Positions 38,445 to 45,676 of a stretch of DNA of 45,676 bases are shown here, piece after piece. The notes under the pieces were generated by a model that did no database searches, had not been told where the DNA came from, and was given only the letters and a program-made list of their open reading frames with translations. The number at the start of each line of letters is the position of its first letter. Position 1 is the first letter of the stretch. Made by a program: the position numbers and the translations under genes. This DNA comes from a virus: positions 1 to 45,676 of the IMG/VR virus record IMGVR_UViG_3300042317_001089; one strand, 5' to 3'.

Positions 38445-39139
38445 ACATCACCATCAGCGGATACAACCGGCCCGACTACCTCGCCCGCACGTGCGAGGCG
38501 GTGTCGAAGTGCGTCGGCGTTTCAAGCTGCCGCGTCGCCGTGCTCTTAGATCCGTGCGAAGAGACGGAGCAGTCGAAGGAGATCGCCGCCCGGTTCGGCT
38601 TTGAGTGCCTGACCTACACTGAGCACGCGGGATGCAACGACGCGATCTACACGTGCATGAGGTACGGGTTTGAAGTTATGCAGAGCGAGTTTCATCTGCA
38701 CTTTGAGGACGACACGGTGCCGACGCGCGATGCCCTGCTCTGGTTCTCGTGGGCTCGCGACAAGTACCGCCACGATCCGCACGTGATGACGGTGAGCGGC
38801 TACCAGCAACAGAGTAACGGCAAGCCGGAGCAATGCGGCACGCGGCGGTGGTTCACGCCGTGGGGGTGGGGCACGTGGGTCGATCGCTGGGTCGAGATCG
38901 CCCCTCGCTGGACGAGCAAGGAAGGCCCGTCGTGGGACATCATCTTGAACAACGTCATTCGCGGCACGCGGTGGGAGGCGTTCCCGACCGTCAGCCGGAT
39001 TCAAAACATCGGGGCCGAGAAAGGCACGCACGTCTCTGGTCCTGAGTGGCACGCGAAGTACCACCACGTACCCGTGACGGCCGACGATCTGGGCGGCGAG
39101 GTCATCCGCGACTTCGTGGAAGTGGAGCCGCTGCTGTGA
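38441..39139 (+). CDS. Glycosyltransferase-like protein, GNT-I/GT2-like
   Basis: A 232-residue protein. It opens ITISGYNRPDYLARTCEAV, has LHFEDDTVPTRDALLWFSWA with the metal-binding E89-D-D91, and FTPWGWGTWVDRW in the acceptor region. This fits a GT-A enzyme similar to GNT-I-type transferases. Start ATG 38441 overlaps the methyltransferase stop. Substrate unknown. Confidence 0.75.
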   Translation: MNITISGYNRPDYLARTCEAVSKCVGVSSCRVAVLLDPCEETEQSKEIAARFGFECLTYTEHAGCNDAIYTCMRYGFEVMQSEFHLHFEDDTVPTRDALLWFSWARDKYRHDPHVMTVSGYQQQSNGKPEQCGTRRWFTPWGWGTWVDRWVEIAPRWTSKEGPSWDIILNNVIRGTRWEAFPTVSRIQNIGAEKGTHVSGPEWHAKYHHVPVTADDLGGEVIRDFVEVEPLL

Positions 39140-39756
39140 TTCTGCTGGTCGAGCACTACAAGCCGAGCGACCCGGAGCGACTCGCCGAACTGGATGGCAC
39201 GCTCAAGGCAAACATAGAACTTGGCGTCTTTGATGAGATCGTGCCGGTGAGCGCGGGCGAGGACCGACTGCGGTACGGCCACGTGTTCCGTATGTGCGCC
39301 GACAGGTTCGCGGGGCGCGTCTGCGTACTGGCGAACGCCGACATCCAGTTCGACTACACGGCGCGGCTCTTGGGGAGCGTTGTCACAGCGAAACGGCTCG
39401 TGACGTTGACACGCTGGGAATCGCCCGCGACGCCCCGCATGATGGGCCAGTACCGCGACGAGCGTTTCTATTCCGGCTCGCAAGACGTTTGGGCGTTTCT
39501 CGGCGGCGAGTTGGTCGGTGTCGGCGACCGGATTCCGCTGGGCCACATCGGCTGCGACAACGCGCTCGCGGGCGAGACCATGAAGGCGGGCTATGCCGTG
39601 GTGAACCCGGCCATCTCAATCCGCACGTGGCACAACCACAAAAGCACGGGCCGAGGTGAAGGTGAACTGAGCGTCACCGGCACGTATGCGTATCCCGAAT
39701 TGACGACGATGGCGGTAACGGGTCGCATCGTGCACCACGAGTGGCCGCAGGCTTGA
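39136..39756 (+). CDS. Glycosyltransferase-related protein
   Basis: A 206-residue protein from GTG 39136 (GTGA). CVLANADIQFDYTARLL has the aspartate (D69) at the usual GT-A metal position, followed by RFYSGSQDVWAFLGG and GHIGCDNALAGETMKAGYAV, patterns of a nucleotide-sugar transferase that lost or changed the DxD. It is third in the run. Role inferred from neighbours and fold pattern. Confidence 0.62.
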   Translation: MILLVEHYKPSDPERLAELDGTLKANIELGVFDEIVPVSAGEDRLRYGHVFRMCADRFAGRVCVLANADIQFDYTARLLGSVVTAKRLVTLTRWESPATPRMMGQYRDERFYSGSQDVWAFLGGELVGVGDRIPLGHIGCDNALAGETMKAGYAVVNPAISIRTWHNHKSTGRGEGELSVTGTYAYPELTTMAVTGRIVHHEWPQA

Positions 39757-39769
39757 CGCTGTCGGGACG

Positions 39770-40687
39770 ATGAGCGGCATGGCAACCATCACGCTAGACG
39801 AGATCGAGCGGCACCACCCCGACGTGCTGCTCCCGCCCGACCCGGAGTTCGCGGAGGCTTACGCCTATGCGGTGCGCGAGGGCCGCGAGGTCGCAAAGAC
39901 GCAAAGCGTTTCAATGGTGGCCATCTGCCGCAACGCGATGCCGTGGCTGCCGCGCACGCTGGAGCTTGTCGAGCGAACCGGCGCGATGTTCCGCGAGTGG
40001 TCGGCGTTCATCTACGAAAACGACTCGGCCGACGAGACAAAGGACGTGCTCGCCGCGTGGCAAGACGGGCAGCAGCGGCACGCGTCGCTGAATGTCAACG
40101 GCCGCCCGCACCTGAACTACACGACCGCGCCGGTGCGGACGCACGCGCTGGCGGAATACCGGGCAGCGTGTCAGACGTTCGTGCGACACGGCGATAGGCC
40201 CGACTATGTGATCGTGTTTGATACAGACCCGTGGGGCGGGTGGAGCCTGGACGGCATCGCCACGTCGGTCTTCCACATGGAGTACGACCGCAGCCTCTAC
40301 GCTCTCGCGAGCTATTCGTGGGCGGAGGTTCAGCAACTAAAGGGCACCGGACCAATCCACTACGACGCGTTCGCGTGTCGCCTGAATCACTGGCGGCAGC
40401 GAGGTCAAGATTGGTTCCACCTCTGGCACCCGGCGATCGGCTCGCCGCCGGTCGAGGTCAATTCCGCGTTCGGGCAGTTGGCGATCTACGACGGGCGGCG
40501 GTTCCTGCAGGGTCGATACAGCGGCGAAGACTGCGAACACGTGTGCCTGCATCGCAGCCTCAAAGCGCTGGCCGCCGAGAAAGGCGACGACCACTACGAC
40601 GGGCCAAGCAACACCCGGATGGCGATCAACCCGTCGATGCGATGCGTGTCCTTCTGGGTTCCCGACGAGGTGAAGCGTGGCGGGTAA
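39770..40687 (+). CDS. Glycosyltransferase, GT69/GT2-like
   Basis: A 305-residue protein. It has VAICRNAMPWLPRTLELVERTG, FIYENDSADET (residues 81-90) and YVIVFDTDPWGGWS with the DTD metal site at 151-153, as in GT69-type mannosyltransferases. The C-terminal part carries more aromatic and His residues. Start at ATG 39770, or ATG 39779 (MATITL). It ends the sugar cluster. Confidence 0.75.
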   Translation: MSGMATITLDEIERHHPDVLLPPDPEFAEAYAYAVREGREVAKTQSVSMVAICRNAMPWLPRTLELVERTGAMFREWSAFIYENDSADETKDVLAAWQDGQQRHASLNVNGRPHLNYTTAPVRTHALAEYRAACQTFVRHGDRPDYVIVFDTDPWGGWSLDGIATSVFHMEYDRSLYALASYSWAEVQQLKGTGPIHYDAFACRLNHWRQRGQDWFHLWHPAIGSPPVEVNSAFGQLAIYDGRRFLQGRYSGEDCEHVCLHRSLKALAAEKGDDHYDGPSNTRMAINPSMRCVSFWVPDEVKRGG

Positions 40688-41078
40688 CACTTCCAGAATC
40701 GACATTGCGGTGCTCAAGATTCAGTGGGCCAGCCACTCGTCTTACGCATCGCTCTGCACGTTCTGGACAGTGACTCGCGACCAACTAGTGCGGCTCCGCG
40801 ACGTGGTGCCGCTGCCACCAAGGCACGACCGACGGCTGCGATTCAAACCGCCGCGGCCGGAGAAGCCGACGCCGGAGGAGATCGCGGCGAGCGAGGCCAG
40901 CCTTGACCTCGCCCCGATGGTGGCGGCCCGGGCCACGAACGAATCGTCCCTGTGGACGGAAGAGGTCCGGGCGCAGCGGCAAGTGCGGAAGCCGACGGCC
41001 TTCGAGCTTCGCCCCATTGAAGTTCCGCCGGAGGCCCGCGACCTGTTCGATGACCTCAACCGGGAGGCGCAGTGGTGA
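40677..41078 (+). CDS. Possible HTH-type DNA-binding protein
   Basis: A 133-residue protein from GTG 40677, overlapping the glycosyltransferase end by 11 bases. The first ~50 residues (FWTVTRDQLVRLRDVVPLPPRHDR) and the PTPEEIAASEA segment resemble the HTH protein at 35349. The rest is charged and Pro-rich. It may be a transcription factor for the late or lysis genes. Confidence 0.55.
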   Translation: MAGNTSRIDIAVLKIQWASHSSYASLCTFWTVTRDQLVRLRDVVPLPPRHDRRLRFKPPRPEKPTPEEIAASEASLDLAPMVAARATNESSLWTEEVRAQRQVRKPTAFELRPIEVPPEARDLFDDLNREAQW

Positions 41079-41296
41079 GCGATCCCGTGCTCGGCAAGGT
41101 GATCGTGGAGTTTTCCCAGAAATACATTTCCGTGTATCTCTGCGAGGGCGACGGGACGATCAAGGACGCCGATCATTTCCGTTGGCCGGTGCGGCTGGAA
41201 GTAAAAGACGCGCGGCAGGAAACGCGGGATTGCTACCACTTGCTCTACGACTACTCGAACAAGTCAGTCAACCCGGAATCTGCAAGTGACGGCTAG
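41072..41296 (+). CDS. Small hypothetical protein
   Basis: A 74-residue protein from one of two adjacent GTG codons (41072 or 41075; the second overlaps the previous TGA). Beta-rich (LGKVIVEFSQKYISVYLCEGDGTIKD, then HFRWPVRLEVKDAR). No family recognised. A gap of 33 bases to the next gene contains AGGAGA. Confidence 0.5.
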   Translation: MVSDPVLGKVIVEFSQKYISVYLCEGDGTIKDADHFRWPVRLEVKDARQETRDCYHLLYDYSNKSVNPESASDG

Positions 41297-41329
41297 CCTG
41301 CCCCTACCGTGAAGGGAGAGGAGACCGCC

Positions 41330-41638
41330 ATGCAACACCCGTCCTATTCCGCGACCGCCGACGAGTACGAGAAGTACGGCACCAACTTGAACGTGTGGGA
41401 GCAGATCCGCCTGCTCTCTCAGTGGGCTCCGCTACTCTCCTACGGGCAGGCCTTTGCTCAGGCGACCGACCCCTACAAAAAGTCGCTCGTCGTGGCTGAC
41501 GCCGCCGAGTGGGTTGCAAGCAAAACCAACGCACAAGTGGACGACCAGCTCGTGCGGTTGCTGGCCGACATCCTCAAGACGCCGCAGGGCGAGTCCCTCG
41601 TGCGGTGGTGCCTGCTCAAAGCCGAGGAGGCAAAGTGA
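41330..41638 (+). CDS. Hypothetical protein at the head of the lysis region
   Basis: A 102-residue protein from ATG 41330 with AGGAG at 41319-41323. It is helical (NVWEQIRLLSQWAPLLSYGQAFAQ, then DQLVRLLADILKTPQGESLVRWCLLKAEE). No membrane helix. Its end GTGA-couples to the next gene. No family. Confidence 0.55.
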   Translation: MQHPSYSATADEYEKYGTNLNVWEQIRLLSQWAPLLSYGQAFAQATDPYKKSLVVADAAEWVASKTNAQVDDQLVRLLADILKTPQGESLVRWCLLKAEEAK

Positions 41639-41916
41639 ACCTCGATGTTGTTATTCGTGCCGTCGCCGCTCTGGCGGCAGTGGGTATCGTCGCTGGCCCC
41701 GCGATTGCCGCCCTGGCTCGCAAAGCCCAAGCCGGTTGGAAAGAAAACCCGCTGGAAGGCGCAGGTGAAGCGACCGCAGTCGTGACGGCGAGGGATCTGC
41801 ATATCGTCCTCGATCTCGCCACCCGCTTGAAGGCCGCGCAGTGCATGGAAGGCGTTGCGCTCTGCCAGCAACTCCTCGACGTGATGCTCGGCAACACCCC
41901 AAAGGCGAAGAAATGA
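41635..41916 (+). CDS. Small single-pass membrane protein (holin candidate)
   Basis: A 93-residue protein from GTG 41635 with GAGGAGG at 41624-41630. One hydrophobic helix (VIRAVAALAAVGIVAGPAIA, residues 6-25) is followed by a basic, helical cytoplasmic part. It is in the lysis region and of holin size, but one helix alone does not settle it. Overlaps the next gene as ATGA. Confidence 0.55.
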   Translation: MNLDVVIRAVAALAAVGIVAGPAIAALARKAQAGWKENPLEGAGEATAVVTARDLHIVLDLATRLKAAQCMEGVALCQQLLDVMLGNTPKAKK

Positions 41917-42392
41917 GCGTTCGTACTCGGTTCGTTGTTGCGTTTGTACTCGGCTATGTGGCCGCGTTCGGCGTGCCGTCGTTGCCGAGCCTGCCGCGCG
42001 CTGCCGTCTCCGTTACCGATCCGAGCCCTGAGATGAAAGCCAAGGTTGCCGGGATCGCCGCCGCCCTGCGTTCAGCGTCACCCGTTGATCGTGCCGTGTG
42101 GGCCTCGACGTGGGAGAAGGCAGCCATCGTCGTCGCGGGCGATGCCGTCACGACTGAGATCGTGTTCACCGACACGCGGGCGTTGCGGCAGTTTACGGTC
42201 CTCGCTCTCGACATCGCATGGCGTCGGCTCGCGGGCAACCAGCCCGGCAAGTATGTCGGCCTGCGGGAAGCGACGGAGGCCGTGCTGCTCGAAGTGGTGG
42301 GCAAAGAGGTTGCGCCGGTCACGCCCGACATGCGCCGTGCCTACAGCGATGCCGCGAAGGCTATCGCGTGGGCTGGCGTGAATGGGGGGTAA
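41913..42392 (+). CDS. Membrane-anchored or exported protein of lysis region
   Basis: A 159-residue protein with an N-terminal hydrophobic helix (FVVAFVLGYVAAFGVP) and the rest soluble and helical (MKAKVAGIAAALRSASPVDR, RQFTVLALDIAWRRLAG). It is either a signal-anchor protein or an exported one. No family recognised. It immediately precedes the papain-like gene. Confidence 0.55.
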   Translation: MSVRTRFVVAFVLGYVAAFGVPSLPSLPRAAVSVTDPSPEMKAKVAGIAAALRSASPVDRAVWASTWEKAAIVVAGDAVTTEIVFTDTRALRQFTVLALDIAWRRLAGNQPGKYVGLREATEAVLLEVVGKEVAPVTPDMRRAYSDAAKAIAWAGVNGG

Positions 42393-42394
42393 GC

Positions 42395-43315
42395 ATGGCC
42401 GCTCACGCCTTCGGATACGACCCCGATCCGGCCGGTGCCGCTGCGTTCGTGAAGACGCTGGCCCACCCCACGCTCGCCCAGGCTGGGCCTGACCTCGCCA
42501 CCGACCAGCAGACCGACGTGTTTCTGTACGAGGCGCTGCTCAAGTGCCAGCCGTCATGGCAGCGCGGCTCGCAGGGTTCGGTGGGTTCGTGCGTCGGCTG
42601 GGCCGCAGCTCTTTGCGTGGACGTTCTCGCTGCCGCCGACATCGTGTACCGCAAAGAGCCTGAGGTGTGGGCGGGCCGCACGATTGAGGGCAGCCTGTAC
42701 GGCCTGAGTCGGGTCGAGGCGAGGGGCCGCACGTCGAACCCAGGCGGCGACGGCAGCACCGGATTCCACGCGGCGAAGGCGATCAGAGACTTCGGCTGCC
42801 TCCACTATGGCGTCGATTACGGCGGCACGATCTTCGAGGCCCACTCGTCGCAGCGTGAACGGGATTGGGGCAGGAACGGATTGCCCGACACGCTGGAGCC
42901 GTTCGCCAAGGAACGCCGCTGCTCAGAGACCACGCTCGTCACGTCGTTCATGGACGTGGCCCGCGCCGTCTCCAATGGGTACGGATGCGTGGTCTGTTCG
43001 ATGCAAGGCTTCAGTATGAGCCGCGATTCGGAGGGCTTCTGCAAGCCCGGCGGGACTTGGCCGCACGCGATGTTTATCGGTGGTATCCGCTGGGGCAAGC
43101 GACCCGGTGCGCTCATTCTCAATTCGTGGGGCGCGTCGAACACAACGGGCAAACACTTCCCCGAGAACATTCCCGAGCCCGTTCGCGTCTGCTCGTTCTG
43201 GGCCGACGCGGACGTTGTTGACAGGATGGTGAAGGGCGAGGACTCCTACACCTACGCGGGATACTCCGGCTTTCAGCGGACGACGATTGAGAACTGGACC
43301 GGAGGCGTTTTGTGA
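42395..43315 (+). CDS. Papain-like cysteine peptidase, endolysin candidate
   Basis: A 306-residue protein with papain-family (C1) landmarks: Q60 and C66 in QGSVGSCVGWA, H224 in WPHAMFIGGI and N243 in LILNSWG. No signal peptide is seen. The gene is flanked by small membrane and lipoprotein genes, the place of a lysis enzyme. Papain-like peptidases are unusual as endolysins but suit hosts with unusual walls or surface proteins; it could equally be a virion protease. Start ATG 42395. Confidence 0.72.
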   Translation: MAAHAFGYDPDPAGAAAFVKTLAHPTLAQAGPDLATDQQTDVFLYEALLKCQPSWQRGSQGSVGSCVGWAAALCVDVLAAADIVYRKEPEVWAGRTIEGSLYGLSRVEARGRTSNPGGDGSTGFHAAKAIRDFGCLHYGVDYGGTIFEAHSSQRERDWGRNGLPDTLEPFAKERRCSETTLVTSFMDVARAVSNGYGCVVCSMQGFSMSRDSEGFCKPGGTWPHAMFIGGIRWGKRPGALILNSWGASNTTGKHFPENIPEPVRVCSFWADADVVDRMVKGEDSYTYAGYSGFQRTTIENWTGGVL

Positions 43316-43605
43316 AAACTGCGGCCCTCGTCACCGGCACGTTCCTGTTGTTCGCCAACGGCTGCGGCTCGCAGCCCACGGACGACGCGGCGATCACGGC
43401 CGACCTCGCCTGCGAGACGGCGAGGATGGCGGTGAAGCTCCAAGGCGAGATTGCCCCCTCGCCGCCGAAGCCCCCTGCCCCAGCAGGCAAATGCACCAAC
43501 TGTGCCGGAACCGGGATCATCGGCGATGGCAATTCAATACGGATGCAATGCCCGATCTGCAAAGGCACTGGCAAGGCGTGTGCGGACGGGAGGTGCAAAC
43601 CGTGA
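43312..43605 (+). CDS. Lipoprotein with DnaJ-type zinc finger motifs
   Basis: A 97-residue protein from GTG 43312 (GTGA). The N terminus is a lipoprotein-like signal (VTGTFLLFANGC, lipidated Cys18, slightly atypical lipobox). After a Pro-rich linker come two CxxCxGxG units (CTNCAGTG, CPICKGTG) like half of the DnaJ Cys-rich domain, then more Cys. It might be a spanin-like or surface lipoprotein. Function unknown. Confidence 0.6.
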   Translation: MKTAALVTGTFLLFANGCGSQPTDDAAITADLACETARMAVKLQGEIAPSPPKPPAPAGKCTNCAGTGIIGDGNSIRMQCPICKGTGKACADGRCKP

Positions 43606-43961
43606 AACTCACCGACCTCCAAGACTACGTGTGGCGTCGCGCCCCGCTTGGCAAGCACATCATCGGCCGCCGCGTGTTCGCCGATCTCGTGCAGCTCACG
43701 GTCGAGTCGTGGGAGCCGATGAACCTGAACCACGCCACCAGCGACGACGCCACCGCGGCAGTCTGCGGCAGCATTGAGCGGTCGGTAAAGCGGATGCACC
43801 AAGTTCTGAGCGGCAAAGAGCCGCAGGAGTACGGCATCTTCTGGGCTTTCATCCTGCAACTGATGGTGTCGGTCATCATCAAGATCATGTTGGAGTGGTG
43901 GCAGGAACGTGCAAGCAATCGGGTGTGGCTGGTCACAATGCAATCGGAGTTGACGAAATGA
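43602..43961 (+). CDS. Small membrane protein of lysis region
   Basis: A 119-residue protein from GTG 43602. The first ~75 residues are soluble; a hydrophobic helix (FWAFILQLMVSVIIKIMLEW) is near residues 81-100. The membrane helix near the C terminus suggests a tail-anchored protein. No family. Couples to the next gene as ATGA. Confidence 0.52.
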   Translation: MKLTDLQDYVWRRAPLGKHIIGRRVFADLVQLTVESWEPMNLNHATSDDATAAVCGSIERSVKRMHQVLSGKEPQEYGIFWAFILQLMVSVIIKIMLEWWQERASNRVWLVTMQSELTK

Positions 43962-44281
43962 CGAGCGAGGAACTCAAGCAAGGCGTGCTGGATTCCCTGT
44001 TGCGGATTGCCGAGCGGTTCGGCGTGCCGGTGGTTCTCCTCGCGGTCATCATCTGGCTGGGACGGGAGGCAGCGATCACGCTGCACGGGTCGCTGGTCGA
44101 GCCCGTCGTGAAGTCGCATGTGGAGTTTCTAGAGACGACGAGCGAGACGCTCAAAGAGATTTCGTCCGTGCAGACGCAGCAGGCCGCGACGCTGGAAGAA
44201 CTGGCCCACGGGCAGCGAGAGTTGACGGATCGTGTAAAGACGGTGACGGCGCGGGCCGTCGAGACGCCCCCGCAAAACTAG
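43958..44281 (+). CDS. XhlA-like membrane protein (holin-associated candidate)
   Basis: A 107-residue protein: an amphipathic N-terminal helix, one hydrophobic helix (VPVVLLAVIIWLG), then a coiled coil (ETLKEISSVQTQQAATLEELAHGQRELTDR). The arrangement resembles hemolysin XhlA/holin partners, though the membrane helix is not C-terminal here. It ends eight bases before the fibre operon. Confidence 0.55.
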   Translation: MTSEELKQGVLDSLLRIAERFGVPVVLLAVIIWLGREAAITLHGSLVEPVVKSHVEFLETTSETLKEISSVQTQQAATLEELAHGQRELTDRVKTVTARAVETPPQN

Positions 44282-44288
44282 GTGACGC

Positions 44289-44606
44289 ATGGCCTCCTAC
44301 GATCAAACGCCGGGCACGCTCAGTTTGTCGCTCAAGCGAGCCGACGACTTTAGCGTGCTTATCGACTTCAACCCGCTCACGATGACGGGGTACACCGTCA
44401 CGGCGGCGATGACGAGCCTCGTCAGCGGTGCCGAAGTGCAGGCGTTCACGGTCGCGGCGGCCAACGCTGCGGCGGGGCAGTTCAACGTCTCGCTGACCGA
44501 CACGCAGACCGCCGCCCTTGCCCGTGGCACCTACGGGTGGCAGATGAAGTGGACTGAGAACAACGCCACACGCACGGCCCTCACCGGCTTCGTGGAGGTG
44601 CTCTAG
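44289..44606 (+). CDS. Beta-sandwich protein of tail fibre region
   Basis: A 105-residue protein with an all-beta pattern (SLSLKRADDFSVLIDF, YTVTAAMTS, GQFNVSLTDTQTAALARGTYGWQMKW, RTALTGFVEVL) as in small baseplate-upper or fibre-attachment proteins. It ends TAGTG with the fibre gene and likely links fibre to tail. Confidence 0.65.
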   Translation: MASYDQTPGTLSLSLKRADDFSVLIDFNPLTMTGYTVTAAMTSLVSGAEVQAFTVAAANAAAGQFNVSLTDTQTAALARGTYGWQMKWTENNATRTALTGFVEVL

Positions 44607-45676
44607 TGCCGATCAACGCAAACGTGACGAACCAGCAGATCACGGCGAGCGTCGGCGAGACGCAGATCGACGTATCGGTGTCCGGTGGCGTCGGCCCTAC
44701 GGGAACCGCAGGCGCGGCCGCATCGGTGCAGGTCGGCACCGTGACGACCGGCGCTCCGGGATCGTCGGCCTCGGTGGTCAATGCCGGGACGACATCGGCG
44801 GCCGTGCTGAATTTCACGATCCCAGCCGGGGCCACCGGCGCAGTCGGGGCTACCGGCCCGCAAGGAGAGCGCGGCGAGCAAGGCATTCAAGGAATCCAAG
44901 GCGTCGCCGGAATCCAGGGGCCAGCGGGCGTTGCGGGGCCTGCGGGAGTCGCGGGACCCAAGGGCGATAAAGGCGATCAAGGCGACACCGGACCACAAGG
45001 CCCGGCGGGCGCAACCGGCCCAGCGGGCAGCAACGCTACCGCGACGACCGACGCCTCGGCGCTGGTGTCGGGCACGCTCCCCGACGCTCGGCTCTCCTCG
45101 AACATCGCCCGCACCAGCGACATCACGACCGCCGTGGCGAACGTTGTGAACGCAGCCCCGGCTGCGCTCGACACGCTGAACGAGCTCGCGGCGGCACTGG
45201 GCAATGATGCCTCGTTCTCGACCACCGTGACGAACAGCCTCGCCGCGAAAGCCCCGCTCGCCAGCCCGACGTTCACCGGCACGGTCTCGGGCGTCACCAA
45301 GAGCATGGTCGGCCTCGGCAACGTCGATAACACAAGCGACGCCTCGAAGCCCGTCAGCACGGCCACGCAAACAGCTCTCGACGGCAAGGCCGCGACGAGC
45401 CACACGCACGGGTTTCTGTCGGCAAACGGCGACCTGTCGAACGCTTCTGGCGCAGGGACCGCAGCGACGGTTGCAATGGTGGGAATTGCTGGCACACCGA
45501 GCGCCGGAAAACTTGTCGCTGCCACATCAATGGTTGGCCTGAGCGTATCGGCAGTTTCAAACGCCTTATTAGTTACGTACGGCAGCACCGCACTCACGGC
45601 CTGCCAGGGTAACGACTCCCGGCTCTCCGATGCCCGCACACCCCTCTCTCATACGCATAGCGCAAGTCAGATCACC
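44606..45676 (+). CDS. Collagen-like tail fibre protein (partial, 3' end missing)
   Basis: Open to the window end (357 codons), from GTG 44606. Residues ~75-141 are Gly-X-Y triplets (GATGPQGERGEQGIQGIQGV and so on), which form a collagen-like triple helix. After it come helical and beta fibre segments with tail-fibre repeats (ALDTLNELAAALGNDASF, TFTGTVSGVTKSMVGLGNVDNTSD, and HTH motifs LSHTHSASQ). It is a trimeric receptor-binding fibre. The C-terminal receptor-binding end lies beyond the window. Confidence 0.85.
   Translation, partial: MPINANVTNQQITASVGETQIDVSVSGGVGPTGTAGAAASVQVGTVTTGAPGSSASVVNAGTTSAAVLNFTIPAGATGAVGATGPQGERGEQGIQGIQGVAGIQGPAGVAGPAGVAGPKGDKGDQGDTGPQGPAGATGPAGSNATATTDASALVSGTLPDARLSSNIARTSDITTAVANVVNAAPAALDTLNELAAALGNDASFSTTVTNSLAAKAPLASPTFTGTVSGVTKSMVGLGNVDNTSDASKPVSTATQTALDGKAATSHTHGFLSANGDLSNASGAGTAATVAMVGIAGTPSAGKLVAATSMVGLSVSAVSNALLVTYGSTALTACQGNDSRLSDARTPLSHTHSASQIT

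Noticed and set aside
41424-41440. CTCCGCTACTCTCC resembling the early promoter element
   Set aside because: Inside a coding region, lacks TTGCG and -35, so likely chance.
1-45676. Circular genome joined end to start
   Set aside because: The right-edge fibre frame followed by the first bases would give a fusion of HTHSASQIT with RTMCRYIQ and a stop after 34 codons, which is not a sensible fibre end. No terminal repeat between the ends was seen. The window looks cut from something longer.

Overview
The window is one GC-rich, densely packed tailed-phage genome (siphovirus type, HK97-like head), either a free temperate phage or a prophage. The run is HNH, TerS, TerL, portal, prohead protease, HK97 capsid, head-tail joining genes, tail tube, a tail chaperone with a frameshift site, and a 1383-residue tape measure. 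All genes are on the plus strand except one tyrosine integrase. Most genes abut or overlap (GTGA, ATGA, TGATG, TAATG), so translation is probably coupled through long operons. The host is not stated by the sequence. GC-rich codon use and the style of the integrases suggest Planctomycetota; this is a recall-based inference of moderate confidence. Both ends are open: the left edge cuts the last 33 codons of an unknown gene and the right edge cuts a collagen-like tail fibre gene.

Layout. 1-3.8 kb: two HNH proteins and the terminase. 3.8-9.2 kb: portal with a C-terminal HAD-type domain, then an ADP-ribosyltransferase-like protein, a zincin-like protein, an 88-residue protein, the prohead protease and a zinc ribbon. 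9.3-14.4 kb: major capsid, a likely decoration protein, a strong terminator, a glycosyltransferase and head-tail connectors. 14.4-22.1 kb: tail tube, chaperone, tape measure and tail-tip proteins. 22.1-24.9 kb: small proteins, a minimal zincin, a metallophosphoesterase and a DUF1599/MazG-like protein. 24.9-26.2 kb: integrase (minus) and the divergent control region. 26.2-35.6 kb: early genes with a reiterated promoter-like element, prim-pol, Sak4-like ATPase, SSB-like protein, a second tyrosine recombinase, a nuclease-like protein, primase-helicase, an initiator-like gene holding six iterons, a LexA-type HTH and a beta sliding clamp. 35.6-41.3 kb: accessory genes (two exported proteins including a trypsin-like protease, GNAT, RusA, methyltransferase, three glycosyltransferase-like proteins). 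41.3-45.7 kb: membrane proteins, a papain-like peptidase and a lipoprotein (probable lysis region), then fibre genes.

Most notable are: (1) three enzyme domains (HAD, ADP-ribosyltransferase, zincin) placed between portal and prohead protease, two of the proteins sharing a Cys/DNSC/NKG linker, which suggests head-packaged effectors; (2) a lambda-like origin inside an initiator gene, with six 22-bp dyad iterons read in all three frames and a flanking 15-bp perfect stem; (3) a canonical -1 slippery heptamer in the tail chaperone; (4) a repeated promoter/operator motif controlling successive early genes.
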